Assembly (NCBI GenBank): GCA_964628215.1 | Contig: CAZVNF010000001.1 | Coordinates: forward strand, 1 to 64,000 | Direction of reading: 5' to 3' | Origin: CAIVAT01 sp964628215 | GTDB lineage: Bacteria; Bacteroidota; Bacteroidia; Bacteroidales; FEN-979 | DNA length: 64,000 nt | Shown: in pieces, positions 18,085 through 27,264 of the stretch | How positions within the stretch are numbered: position 1 is the first letter of the stretch | Layout of the letters: the number at the start of each line of letters is the position of its first letter | Made by a program: the position numbers and the translations under genes | The notes under the pieces: generated by a model | Told to the model about the DNA's origin: nothing | Databases searched by the model: none | Seen by the model: only the letters and a program-made list of their open reading frames with translations

Positions 18085-19059
18085 TTATTTATAATTTTTA
18101 CTCACTTCATCCAGCAAATGCATATCCTCCTTTGAAAGTACAAATTTCATGGCTCCCGTATTTTCGGCAGCATGTGTGGCTTTCGTTGCTCCGGGAATCG
18201 CCACTACCGTGTTGCCGCTGAAATGAATGAGCCAGTTCAGCGCTACCTGCGAAGGGGTGGCATTGTATTTCACGGCAAGTTTTTTGACCATCTCAGCCAC
18301 CGGCCTGCTTTTCTCCATCCCTTTAGGTTTAAATTGAGATGAAAACCTGCGCAGCCCGATATTTTTCAATAAGTCCGGATTGTCGTGGAATTTTCCCGTT
18401 ACCATGCCCTGTGCCAGAGGAGAATAAGCGATAATTGTGATTCCCAATTCTTTTGCAGTTTCCAGGATGCCGTTCGATTCGATTTTCCGTTGGAGTAAAC
18501 TATACTGAACCTGGTTGGAAACCAGGCTGATGCCTGATTTTTGCAGTGTTTCCCAGGCACTCCGCATTTGTTTTGCTGAAAAGTTGCTGACCCCGACCGC
18601 CTTTATTTTTCCGGAACGCACCAGGGTTGCCATGGCTTCCATTTCTGCTTTTTCTGATGAAAAACCCCAGGGTTGATGTACCTGGTATAAATCGATCGGA
18701 AAGGGACTCAGGGCATCAATCCGGTCATTGATGGTTGCTGAAATATTGGATGCTGTACGGAACATGGGCCACCATTTTGTTGCGATGATTGCATCACCCG
18801 GTTTTTTCCCCAGGCCAACCAGGGTTTTTGCGAGTATTTTTTCCGATGCTCCGTTCCCGTATACCTCGGCCGTGTCGAACCAGTTTATTCCGCCTTCCAG
18901 GCTGATTCTCACCACTTCACGAATAAGTTCATCATCCAGTGTGGGCCAAAACCTGCCGGCCATGTTGGCCTGTTTGCTGAATTGCCAGCAGCCCAGTCCG
19001 ATGGGGGTTATCCTTATCTCAGATTTTCCGAGGTTTCTTAAAGACAGAAGATTTTCCAT
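18085..19059 (-). CDS. Aldo/keto reductase
   Basis: The protein has 324 residues from ATG 19059 (MENLLSLRNLGKS). The open frame extends to 19155, but a TACCTTTG -7 box at 19092-19099 makes that start unlikely, and ATG 19065 is the close alternative. The catalytic tetrad is visible: Asp and Tyr in NWFDTAEVYGNG, Lys in IIATKWW and His in YQVHQPWG. It uses NADPH to reduce carbonyls, with unknown substrate. It sits alone between inverted ~140-bp repeats, which suggests it moved as a unit or that the repeats insulate it. Confidence 0.88.
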   Translation of the reverse strand: MENLLSLRNLGKSEIRITPIGLGCWQFSKQANMAGRFWPTLDDELIREVVRISLEGGINWFDTAEVYGNGASEKILAKTLVGLGKKPGDAIIATKWWPMFRTASNISATINDRIDALSPFPIDLYQVHQPWGFSSEKAEMEAMATLVRSGKIKAVGVSNFSAKQMRSAWETLQKSGISLVSNQVQYSLLQRKIESNGILETAKELGITIIAYSPLAQGMVTGKFHDNPDLLKNIGLRRFSSQFKPKGMEKSRPVAEMVKKLAVKYNATPSQVALNWLIHFSGNTVVAIPGATKATHAAENTGAMKFVLSKEDMHLLDEVSKNYK

Positions 19060-19091
19060 TATCATTGGTGTGAATACAATATATAAACATC

Positions 19092-19099
19092 CAAAGGTA
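19092..19099 (-). promoter_or_regulatory. -7 box TACCTTTG for the aldo/keto reductase gene
   Basis: The minus strand reads TACCTTTG, 32 bases before ATG 19059. No good -33 is seen. Confidence 0.45.
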
Positions 19100-19290
19100 G
19101 CCAGAATATTCGACTGTTTCCTAAAATCCACAGTTACCGATAAACGTAAAATCACTATTTTTGTTCAATGGTTCCTTAACAACAGCCCTGAAGGGGCGTA
19201 ATCTATTAACACAGGGTGAAGCCCTGTGCGTTTGGCAAATTACACCCATAAGCCCTGAAAGGGCGGTATATTATTGTGCAGATTGAAGTT

Positions 19291-19433
19291 ATGTCGACTA
19301 AAGTATTGATCGCGCCCTTTCAGGGCTTTTGGTTATGGTTGTCTTATAATCGATGGGCTATGCCCATCGCTATTATATTACGCCCCATTCGGGGCTCTCC
19401 TCTGACTTATTTCAACCCCGAAACTTGAGCTAA
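19291..19433. repeat. Right copy of the ~140-bp inverted repeat
   Basis: It is the reverse complement of 17932-18068, including the outer word with CCCCGAAACTTGAG that faces the neighbouring gene on each side. A few small indels separate the copies. Confidence 0.8.
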
Positions 19434-19462
19434 TTATCCTTGTCAAGCCGCATCGCATTTTC

Positions 19463-22315
19463 ATGAAAACAATCCACATCCTGTTTTTTCTGGCACTGTA
19501 CTTATCCTCAGCGCACCATACCGGGGCACAGTCCACCTACCTGGTTAAAAACTATACCAAACAGGATTATCATGCAGGCAGTCAGAACTGGTCTGTAGAT
19601 TCTGATGCCGACGGAAATATTTATGCGGGGAACAACGACGGGTTGCTCATCTTCGATGGAACCCAATGGACCACTTACCGGAACCCGGATCAAACCATTG
19701 TAAGATCGGTGTATGTGGCACCGGATAAAAAAATCTATATTGGCTCGTATGAAGAGTTCGGATATTGGGAGTTTGATGCGGAACGTGAATTAAAATACCA
19801 TTCGTTAAAACCGTTGTTGAAAAACACTCCTTTTCATAACAGTGAAATCTGGAAGATTGTCCCGCTGGGCAACAAAATCTACTTCCAAAGTTTTTCTTCT
19901 CTCTTTGTATATGACCAGCAAACTGTCAAATCCATTACTTTGCCCGGAACGATCATGTTTTTGCTCAAAGCCAGGGAGCGGTTGTTCGTTCAGTCGCTCC
20001 GCGGCGACCTTTATGAAGTTATCAACGATACCCTGAAGCGAATTGAAGCCGGCAACATACTCGAAGGAACTGAAGTAAAAACCATACTTCCTTTTACCGG
20101 CAACACGTTCCTTATCGGAACCACCTCGAACGGCATGTTCATTTTTGACGGAAAAACAATAACGCCCTGGGATTCGGATGCCAATGAAATCTTAAAAGCA
20201 TGTCAGATCAACAATGGCATGGTATCGGGAGGCCGGTTGTTTTTCGGAACTATTGTGAAGGGATTGTTTGTGCTGGATATGAACGGTAAGATCCTGAATC
20301 ATTTAACCAATGAAAATGCCCTTCAGAACAATACCGTGCTTTCTCTTTGCGCGGATCAGAATGGTTCGGTATGGGTCGGACTCGACCGGGGCATCGACAA
20401 CCTGTCGTTAAACGCGCTCCTCGACATCTACCAGGAAAAAGGGGAACAACTGGGAGCGGTTTACACGGCAGCGCTTGCAGGCAATACACTATATGTGGGC
20501 ACCAACCGCGGGATATTCACCTATACAGCCAATCCCGAAACCGGGACCTTTACCTATAACGGGTTACTGAATAATTCACAGGGGCAGGTGTGGGAGCTTA
20601 AAACATTAAACGGAGCCCTGTTTTGCGGACACACATCGGGAACGTTTATAATAGAAGAAAACCGTTTGAAAAAGATCTCGGTAATCAATGGCGGATACAG
20701 TTTAAAAAACCTTAAACACCAGGGAGCCGAATACCTGATTCAGGGCACCTATTCTCCTTTGGTGATATACCGGCACGACGGTAGGGAGTGGCGTTATGAA
20801 CATCATGTGGCAGGATACCTGGAGCCATCCCGTTTTCTGGAAGTAGACCATCTTGAAAATGTGTGGATCGGTCATGCTGTCAAAGGGCTTTACAAGCTTC
20901 ATTTATCTGAAAACCTCGACAGTGTGGTTTCCTGCACCAGTTTCGGAAAAAAAGACGGGTTTCCGGCAGAGTTTAAAATACGTGTTTTCAAGGTAAACAA
21001 CCGCGTGGTGTTTACCACCGGATCCCAATTGTTCACCTGGGATGACCTCAAAAACAAGATGATACTCTATACCGCGTTAAACAGCCAGCTCAAAGGGTTC
21101 GAAGCCGCCACACAAATTTCAGGCATCGGGGATAACCGCTACTGGTTTATTAAAAAGAATGATGTGGCGCTTTTTGAAATCAGCGAGAATAAAGTCACCA
21201 TGGTTTTCCGCCTGTTTTTACCGGCTTATTCATTAAACATGGTGGATGATTACGAAAACATTGTCCCCCTTGATAAAGACAGAAACCTCATCTGCCTGGA
21301 AAACGGATTCGCCATTTTTCACACAAATACACTCCGGCAGGGGATTCCTGATAAAGCCAGGCTCCTTTTCAGAGATGTAATTTCCTGGAATTCAAGTGGA
21401 AAAAAGAAACGCATCGGGGTTGAATCCGGAAGGTTCACCATCTCATATGCCATGAATAACCTGTCGATCTCCTTTACCAGTATCAATAGCGGACATATTA
21501 CCAAATTATATCAATACCGGCTGCCGGGAATTGAACCAGAATGGAGTGAATGGACCGAAAAATCAGAAATTTCCTATACCCGTTTACCCCAGGGAGAATA
21601 TACATTCCAGGTGCGCACTCTTACAAACAAGGGTGAACTAACCAAACCGATTACCCTGAATTTTAATGTCGCCCCGGCCTGGTATGCAAGCATTTATGCA
21701 TTTATTGTTTATTTCCTCCTTATCCTGGGCATCTCCCTTTTGAGCAGGTACCTGTTTCGCCAGCGGGTGATCCGACACCATGAAAAACTCAGGCGCGAAG
21801 ATGAAGCAATTGCCCAGCTGGAAAAGGAGCATGCCGAACAGGAAATCATCAAACTGCAGTATGAAAAACTGCAGTCGGAGGTTTCTCATAAAAACATTCA
21901 GCTGGCCGATTCAACCATGGCAATCATCAAAAAGAATGAACTGCTGATCGAGATAAAAGAAGAACTGGACAAACAAAAAGAGCGTTTAGGCCAGGGGTAT
22001 CCCCAGCGATATTTTGAACGTTTGATGTCGCTGATCAATAAAAATATTTCTAACGACAATGACTGGAAAGTATTCGAAGAGCTTTTCGATCAGGCCCATG
22101 AAAACTTCTTTAAACGCCTTAAAACCGCATATCCCGAATTAACACAAAGCGACCTCAAACTATGCGCTTACCTGAAGCTTAATCTCTCGTCGAAGGAAAT
22201 TGCCCCGCTGCTTAATATCAGTTTCAGAGGGGTTGAAACCAGGAGGTTCAGATTGCGCCGCAGGTTATCTCTCGATTCTGACAATAACCTCGTTGAATTC
22301 GTCATGCAGTTTTAA
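19463..22315 (+). CDS. Propeller sensor / Y_Y_Y / transmembrane / HTH regulator of the glucan locus
   Basis: The protein has 950 residues. After the signal peptide come two-component-regulator-type beta-propeller repeats (for example GNIYAGNNDGLLIFDG, GSVWVGLDRGIDNLS). Next are a triple-tyrosine (Y_Y_Y) domain near 655-730, one membrane helix at about 740-765 and a cytoplasmic coiled coil to about 860. The C-terminus is LTQSDLKLCAYLKLNLSSKEIAPLLNIS..., a LuxR-like helix-turn-helix. It resembles a hybrid two-component sensor with the kinase and receiver replaced by a direct DNA-binding end. It lies just upstream of the SusCD operon on the same strand and is the likely switch for that locus. 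The C-terminus resembles that of the TPR regulator at 61262. Confidence 0.87.
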   Translation: MKTIHILFFLALYLSSAHHTGAQSTYLVKNYTKQDYHAGSQNWSVDSDADGNIYAGNNDGLLIFDGTQWTTYRNPDQTIVRSVYVAPDKKIYIGSYEEFGYWEFDAERELKYHSLKPLLKNTPFHNSEIWKIVPLGNKIYFQSFSSLFVYDQQTVKSITLPGTIMFLLKARERLFVQSLRGDLYEVINDTLKRIEAGNILEGTEVKTILPFTGNTFLIGTTSNGMFIFDGKTITPWDSDANEILKACQINNGMVSGGRLFFGTIVKGLFVLDMNGKILNHLTNENALQNNTVLSLCADQNGSVWVGLDRGIDNLSLNALLDIYQEKGEQLGAVYTAALAGNTLYVGTNRGIFTYTANPETGTFTYNGLLNNSQGQVWELKTLNGALFCGHTSGTFIIEENRLKKISVINGGYSLKNLKHQGAEYLIQGTYSPLVIYRHDGREWRYEHHVAGYLEPSRFLEVDHLENVWIGHAVKGLYKLHLSENLDSVVSCTSFGKKDGFPAEFKIRVFKVNNRVVFTTGSQLFTWDDLKNKMILYTALNSQLKGFEAATQISGIGDNRYWFIKKNDVALFEISENKVTMVFRLFLPAYSLNMVDDYENIVPLDKDRNLICLENGFAIFHTNTLRQGIPDKARLLFRDVISWNSSGKKKRIGVESGRFTISYAMNNLSISFTSINSGHITKLYQYRLPGIEPEWSEWTEKSEISYTRLPQGEYTFQVRTLTNKGELTKPITLNFNVAPAWYASIYAFIVYFLLILGISLLSRYLFRQRVIRHHEKLRREDEAIAQLEKEHAEQEIIKLQYEKLQSEVSHKNIQLADSTMAIIKKNELLIEIKEELDKQKERLGQGYPQRYFERLMSLINKNISNDNDWKVFEELFDQAHENFFKRLKTAYPELTQSDLKLCAYLKLNLSSKEIAPLLNISFRGVETRRFRLRRRLSLDSDNNLVEFVMQF

Positions 22316-22651
22316 TATCCGGGCAAGACTGGCACCGGACAGAACTGCAATTTTCCCGAATGTGTGAATTATATAAACATTTACAAGAATAATGTAAAAG
22401 TTTTTGCCGGGAAGTCTTGTAGCTTGCAGATAAATTCACAGGCATACATCAACGGCAATAATTCATATATTATATTATATTACAATTAGATACATATCAT
22501 CAGCTTCTGCCTGACGTAGTAATGACGTATACACTCGTAATCGCTTCATTCAGGTGGTGTAACCGTGTAAAGACCCAAATTGATCAAGAGATTGGATTTC
22601 GACACTATTTTTGTGTTCATTTGCTGAAAACATCACCGAAACAATCACATT
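22316..22651. other. 336-base leader region upstream of susC
   Basis: The stretch is AT-rich, with a run of TATTATAT near 22467-22483. It ends in the -7 box and a short leader before the susC ATG. No gene was found. It is the likely binding region for the upstream regulator, but I see no clear operator palindrome. Confidence 0.55.
22606..22613 (+). promoter_or_regulatory. -7 box TATTTTTG for the glucan-locus operon
   Basis: TATTTTTG matches TAnnTTTG exactly. The nearest TTG upstream (22580-22582) leaves a 23-base spacer, longer than ideal, as may be expected for an activator-dependent promoter. The ATG is at 22652. Confidence 0.5.
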
Positions 22652-25600
22652 ATGAAGAAACGTTACCCTCTCACCCCAGTATCCAGGATTAGAAGAACAG
22701 GGTTGCTTATCCTGTTTTTGTTCGGGTTTTTCGCCCTTTCCCAGGCGCAGGTACGAACCATTTCGGGCGTGGTCAGCGCCGGCGACACCAAAGAAACGCT
22801 GCCGGGTGCAACAGTCCTGATCAAAGGCACCACCACCGGGGTTGTGACAGATATTGATGGGAAGTTCTCCATTTCTGTAAAAACGGATAATGCAGTCCTG
22901 CTTGTTTCATTTGTCGGTTACCAGACTAAAGAGGTGATACTTACAAACCAAACGATACTGGATATAACCCTGGATCCTAAAAAGACAACCCTGGATGAAA
23001 TTGTGGTTATCGGTTACGGATCGGTAAGGAAAAGTGATTTGTCCGGCTCGGTAGGATCTGTGAAATCCGAAGATATTACCAAGATAACCGCATTAAACCC
23101 GGTTCAAAGCCTCCAGGGAAATGTGACCGGGGTGCAGGTGACGAGCACTTCCGGAACACCCGGCGAAAATCCGGCGGTAAGGATCAGGGGGGTAGGTACT
23201 TTCGGTAATTCGAACCCAATTTACGTGGTCGACGGGGTTATTGTTGACGATATCTCATTCGTCAACAGCAACGACATCACCTCCATGGAAGTACTGAAAG
23301 ACGCCTCCGCCTCGGCCATTTACGGATCGCGGGGTGCAAACGGGGTGATCATGGTGACAACCAAAATGGGCAAAGTCACCGAAGAAAAAACCGTGTTCAA
23401 TTTCACGGGTGAACTGGGTATGCAGAAACTTGCCAAAAAAATCGATCTGCTGAACGGCAGGGACTTTGCGATTATTTCAAACCAGATCAAACCCGGTTCC
23501 TTCAATAATGTGGACGCTGTGACCAACACCGACTGGCAGGATCTCGTTTTCCATACCGCCCCGGTTTACAATTTCCAGTTGTCGGCTTCGGGCTCCTCCA
23601 AAAACATTCAATATTATATCAGCGGAGGTTACTTCAAGCAGGGGGGCATCATCGACAAATCAAGTTATGAGCGCATTACCCTGAAAATAAACAATATATA
23701 CAATTTTTCGAAAAACGTAAAACTGGGAAATAACATTACCGTGGCACCTTACAGCCAGGAAGTAGCACCCGATGTTACCTATGCCGTTTACAGGGCAAAG
23801 CCCACCCTTGTTCCTTATTATCCCGATGGCAGTTTTGCCGTGGTTGACAATGTAGGCAACCCGCTGGCCAGCCTCGCCTATTCCAACAATTTCAACAAAG
23901 GGGTGAGGGGCGTTGGCAATTTATACCTTGAAGCCGATTTTTTAGAGGCATTTTCATTTAAAACCAGTTTCGGCATCGATGCGGGATACAATAATTCAGA
24001 GAGTTTCACCCCTGCATTTACGGTATACAATCCCGACGGGACCATTTCACAGCAGCAAAACCTCCTGAGCCGGCTGGTGAAAAACAACAACTACAATCTC
24101 ACCTGGCTTTGGGAAAACACGCTGAATTTTAAAAAGGATTTCGGAAAGCACTCCTTTGATGTGGTAGCAGGTTATACCATGCAAAATACCACTTCCGACG
24201 GCTTCAGCATGTCGGGGGCCAACCTGATCCGCGACGGGGCTAATTTCTGGTACATTCAGCCGTCGTACATCTATGATCCGACCAACAATGTGAACACCAT
24301 CAGCAGCATTTCCGAATCGGTCGACATGAATCAATATTATTCCATGATCTCATACCTCTTTCGGGTAAACTATGTATTCAATAAAAGGTATGTGCTCACT
24401 GCAACCCTCAGAAGTGACGGTTCTTCCAAATTTGCCCAGGATAACCGGTATGCCTACTTTCCGTCTTTTGCCCTCGCCTGGAATGTTTCGCAGGAGAGTT
24501 TCATGCAGGACATCACCTGGCTGAATAAATTAAAAGTAAGGGGAAGCTGGGGCCAGCTGGGTAACCAGAATATTCCCTATTGGGACCGTTATGCCAGGGT
24601 TGAATCAAACATCCTTGCCATATTTGGAACGAACAGCGATCCAAATACCGGTGCATCCTTTGGAATAAACGGAAATCCCGACCTGAAATGGGAGGTAACC
24701 TCACAAACAGATATCGGGCTTGAGTTCGGAGTTTTAGACAGCCGCCTCACTGCCGAATTTGATTACTACAACAAACAAACGGACGACATCCTGGTTCTTT
24801 TGTCAACCCCCGGCTACCTCGGAAATGGTGCAGGTGCCAAAGTCAGGTTCAATGCCGCATCAGTGGTTAACAAAGGATTTGAGTTCAACCTGGGCTGGCG
24901 CGATCAGATCGGGAAACTCAAATACAATGTAGGGGTTCTCGGAACCACCCTGCAAAATGAAGTTTTAAGCATTGGCGGCAACAGTGGCGTGGATTCTGTG
25001 TTGATCGGCGGATACCTGGGCAATGGCGTTCCCGTTACCCAAAGCCAGGTTGGTTTGCCTATCGGATCTTTCTACGGGTATAAGACCGACGGCGTTTTTC
25101 AAAGCCAGGCGGAACTGGATGCCTACCCTCACTCCGGACAGGCCGGCATAGGCGATTTAAGATTTGTGGATGTGAACGGCGACGGGATCATCGATGGCCG
25201 TGACCGGACCAACATCGGGTCTCCGATCCCCAGCTTTATTTTCGGATTCAACATGGGTGTTGAAATATTTGGCATCGACCTTTCTGTGAATGTACAGGGT
25301 CAAACCGGGAATAAAATATTCAATGCCAAGGAAGTCGTGCGGCCCGACCCGTATAATTTTGAAAGTCATGTACTCGACCGCTGGACCGGCCCCGGCACGA
25401 GCAACACCGAACCCAGGCCTTCATTCGGAGGGTATAATTATACTCCCTCGGATAAATTTATCCAGGATGGTTCGTTCATCCGGCTCAGAAACCTGGTGCT
25501 TGGGTACACCCTTCCGGTGGAATGGAGCAAAAAAATATACATGCAGAAATTCAGAATCTATATAAAAGCGGACAATCTGTATACATGGACGAAATACACC

Positions 25601-25708
25601 GGGTACACGCCTGAAATCGGCAGTGGCGATGTGTTGTCAGCGGGTATTGATTATGGAATTTATCCCATCACCGCCGTGTATTCAGTAGGTATCAACTTAA
25701 ACTTTTAA
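22652..25708 (+). CDS. SusC/RagA-type TonB-linked outer-membrane transporter
   Basis: The protein has 1018 residues. Signal peptide, then a CarboxypepD-reg-like domain (SGVVSAGDTKETLPGATVLIKGTTTG), then the plug with the SusC signature (VRIRGVGTFGNSNPIYVVDG and ASASAIYGSRGANGVIMVTTK), then the 22-strand barrel ending SVGINLNF. It imports oligosaccharides across the outer membrane with energy from TonB, capped by the SusD lipoprotein encoded 5 bases downstream. Given the enzymes that follow, beta-1,2-linked glucan oligomers are the likely cargo. It is the first gene of an eleven-gene run on the plus strand. Confidence 0.95.
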   Translation: MKKRYPLTPVSRIRRTGLLILFLFGFFALSQAQVRTISGVVSAGDTKETLPGATVLIKGTTTGVVTDIDGKFSISVKTDNAVLLVSFVGYQTKEVILTNQTILDITLDPKKTTLDEIVVIGYGSVRKSDLSGSVGSVKSEDITKITALNPVQSLQGNVTGVQVTSTSGTPGENPAVRIRGVGTFGNSNPIYVVDGVIVDDISFVNSNDITSMEVLKDASASAIYGSRGANGVIMVTTKMGKVTEEKTVFNFTGELGMQKLAKKIDLLNGRDFAIISNQIKPGSFNNVDAVTNTDWQDLVFHTAPVYNFQLSASGSSKNIQYYISGGYFKQGGIIDKSSYERITLKINNIYNFSKNVKLGNNITVAPYSQEVAPDVTYAVYRAKPTLVPYYPDGSFAVVDNVGNPLASLAYSNNFNKGVRGVGNLYLEADFLEAFSFKTSFGIDAGYNNSESFTPAFTVYNPDGTISQQQNLLSRLVKNNNYNLTWLWENTLNFKKDFGKHSFDVVAGYTMQNTTSDGFSMSGANLIRDGANFWYIQPSYIYDPTNNVNTISSISESVDMNQYYSMISYLFRVNYVFNKRYVLTATLRSDGSSKFAQDNRYAYFPSFALAWNVSQESFMQDITWLNKLKVRGSWGQLGNQNIPYWDRYARVESNILAIFGTNSDPNTGASFGINGNPDLKWEVTSQTDIGLEFGVLDSRLTAEFDYYNKQTDDILVLLSTPGYLGNGAGAKVRFNAASVVNKGFEFNLGWRDQIGKLKYNVGVLGTTLQNEVLSIGGNSGVDSVLIGGYLGNGVPVTQSQVGLPIGSFYGYKTDGVFQSQAELDAYPHSGQAGIGDLRFVDVNGDGIIDGRDRTNIGSPIPSFIFGFNMGVEIFGIDLSVNVQGQTGNKIFNAKEVVRPDPYNFESHVLDRWTGPGTSNTEPRPSFGGYNYTPSDKFIQDGSFIRLRNLVLGYTLPVEWSKKIYMQKFRIYIKADNLYTWTKYTGYTPEIGSGDVLSAGIDYGIYPITAVYSVGINLNF

Positions 25709-25713
25709 CGAAC

Positions 25714-27207
25714 ATGAAAACACAAGCTAAATTATATCTTTCAATCCTGGTGATCGTTACAGGTTTAACCTTTTCAGGGTGTGAGAAATTTCTCGACAAA
25801 GACCTCCAGGGCACCCTTACCCAGCAATCATTTCCGGTATCGCCGGGCGATGCACTGCTGGCCACCAATGCCACCTATGAATCCTTAAGGGAATGGTACT
25901 ACAACGCGGGCGGATTCCCGATTTTTGACATCATGTCCGACGATGCCCGCAAAGGCAGCAACCCCGACGACGGAGCCTCAACCGTAGGCCCGTATGAATC
26001 ATTTACCCATACTCCCACCCAGGATGGCATCGACCGGTACTGGAATGCCTTATATGTAGGTGTGAAAAGGGCCAATGTAGTGATTGAGAAGATTCCCGGG
26101 ATCACGATGGATGCCGCGTTGAAAAACAGGTATATTGCCGAGGCAAGATTCATCAGAGGCTTGATCTATTTTGACTTTGTACGTGCATGGGGAGGAGTTC
26201 CGCTGGTCACTACTACAAATCCGCCGATTAAATTAGCCCGTGCCACTGCCGATGAGGTTTATGCACAAATCATCCAGGACCTGACCTTTGCTGTTGAAAA
26301 TCTACCCATGAAATCAGGGTACCAGGGAGCCGACCTGGGAAGGGTTACTTCAGGAGCCGCACAGGCATTGCTTGCCAGGGTTTATCTTTTCCGGCATGAT
26401 TTTATCAACGCCGAAAAATATGCGATGGATGTGATCATTTCCAACCAGTATGGATTGGAAGCAGTATATACCGATGCCAATGGCGTGAATGGCAACAATG
26501 GAACCGAATCGCTTTTTGAAATCGGGGCAATCCAGTCGGAAGGTACAGGAAGCGGTGGAAACCAGTATGCAAACACACAGGGTGTAAGGGGAACTCCCAA
26601 CCGCGGATGGGGATTCAACCGCCCCACGGTCGATCTCAGGAATTTCTTTGCCGCCGGCGACCCACGTTACCAGGGCACCGTGATCAACCTCGGCGACACC
26701 CTCGACGGGGTAAAGATCCAGGGCGACGGTTCCACACCTGACATCACCTATGATGAGTCGGGAAATATTGTTGAAATTGAGTGTTATACAAGAAAAGTAT
26801 GGGTCCCGGGCGACAATGTGATCACGCAGTGGGGACATCACCGCAGGCTCATCAGGTACGCCGATGTACTGCTGATGGCTGCAGAAGCACTCAATGAGAA
26901 CAATAAACCGGGCGAAGCACTGATCTACCTCAACCTTGTGCGGCAACGTGCCCGCCAGGGGAACAATGCCATTCTCCCGGATATCACCACCACGAACCAG
27001 TCGGAACTGAGAGACATTATCTACAATGAACGACGCTGTGAACTGGCCATGGAAGGCTGGAGGTTCTGGGACCTGGTGCGCACGGGAAGAGCCTCCCAGG
27101 TTTTAGGCCCGCTCGGATTTATTTCCGGCAAACATGAACTTTTACCGATACCTCAGAGCGAAATAGACATTTCACAAGGTTCGCTGTCTCAAAACCCGAA
27201 CTGGTAA
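25714..27207 (+). CDS. SusD/RagB-type glycan-binding lipoprotein
   Basis: The protein has 497 residues. Lipobox TFSGC, then the SusD N-terminal region (RYWNALYVGVKRANVVIEKIPG) and the TPR-like helices with AEARFIRGLIYFDFVRAWGGVPLVT, then the C-terminal SusD/RagB block (RYADVLLMAAEALNE, ERRCELAMEGWRFWDLVRTG). It forms the lid on the SusC barrel and binds the glycan at the cell surface. Confidence 0.95.
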   Translation: MKTQAKLYLSILVIVTGLTFSGCEKFLDKDLQGTLTQQSFPVSPGDALLATNATYESLREWYYNAGGFPIFDIMSDDARKGSNPDDGASTVGPYESFTHTPTQDGIDRYWNALYVGVKRANVVIEKIPGITMDAALKNRYIAEARFIRGLIYFDFVRAWGGVPLVTTTNPPIKLARATADEVYAQIIQDLTFAVENLPMKSGYQGADLGRVTSGAAQALLARVYLFRHDFINAEKYAMDVIISNQYGLEAVYTDANGVNGNNGTESLFEIGAIQSEGTGSGGNQYANTQGVRGTPNRGWGFNRPTVDLRNFFAAGDPRYQGTVINLGDTLDGVKIQGDGSTPDITYDESGNIVEIECYTRKVWVPGDNVITQWGHHRRLIRYADVLLMAAEALNENNKPGEALIYLNLVRQRARQGNNAILPDITTTNQSELRDIIYNERRCELAMEGWRFWDLVRTGRASQVLGPLGFISGKHELLPIPQSEIDISQGSLSQNPNW

Positions 27208-27264
27208 TTACTTTTGCACAGATATAAAACCCAATACATTGTTTAACCCTAATTGAATAACCAC

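Larger units (their letters stand above)
19060..19462. other. 403-base intergenic region dominated by hairpin repeats
   Basis: The region holds the aldo/keto reductase -7 box (19092-19099), a plus-strand TATTTTTG at 19156-19163, a block of single hairpin units at 19176-19290 (GCCCTGAAGGGGC, CAGGGTGAAGCCCTG, GCCCTGAAAGGGC), and the right inverted repeat copy. A weak -7 match TATCCTTG at 19435-19442 could serve the regulator gene at 19463. No coding sequence was found. Confidence 0.7.

Noticed and set aside
17932..19433. CRISPR array from the regular hairpin units
   Set aside because: Units are palindromic, of different sequence, unevenly spaced, and there are no cas genes.
18085..19433. Composite transposon
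   Set aside because: No transposase gene or clear target-site duplication was seen. Only inverted repeats of hairpin type are present, so it is listed as a repeat pair instead.
22606..22613. sigma-54 (-24/-12) promoter for the glucan locus
   Set aside because: No GG-N10-GC pattern was noticed. The TATTTTTG box fits the normal Bacteroidota housekeeping promoter.
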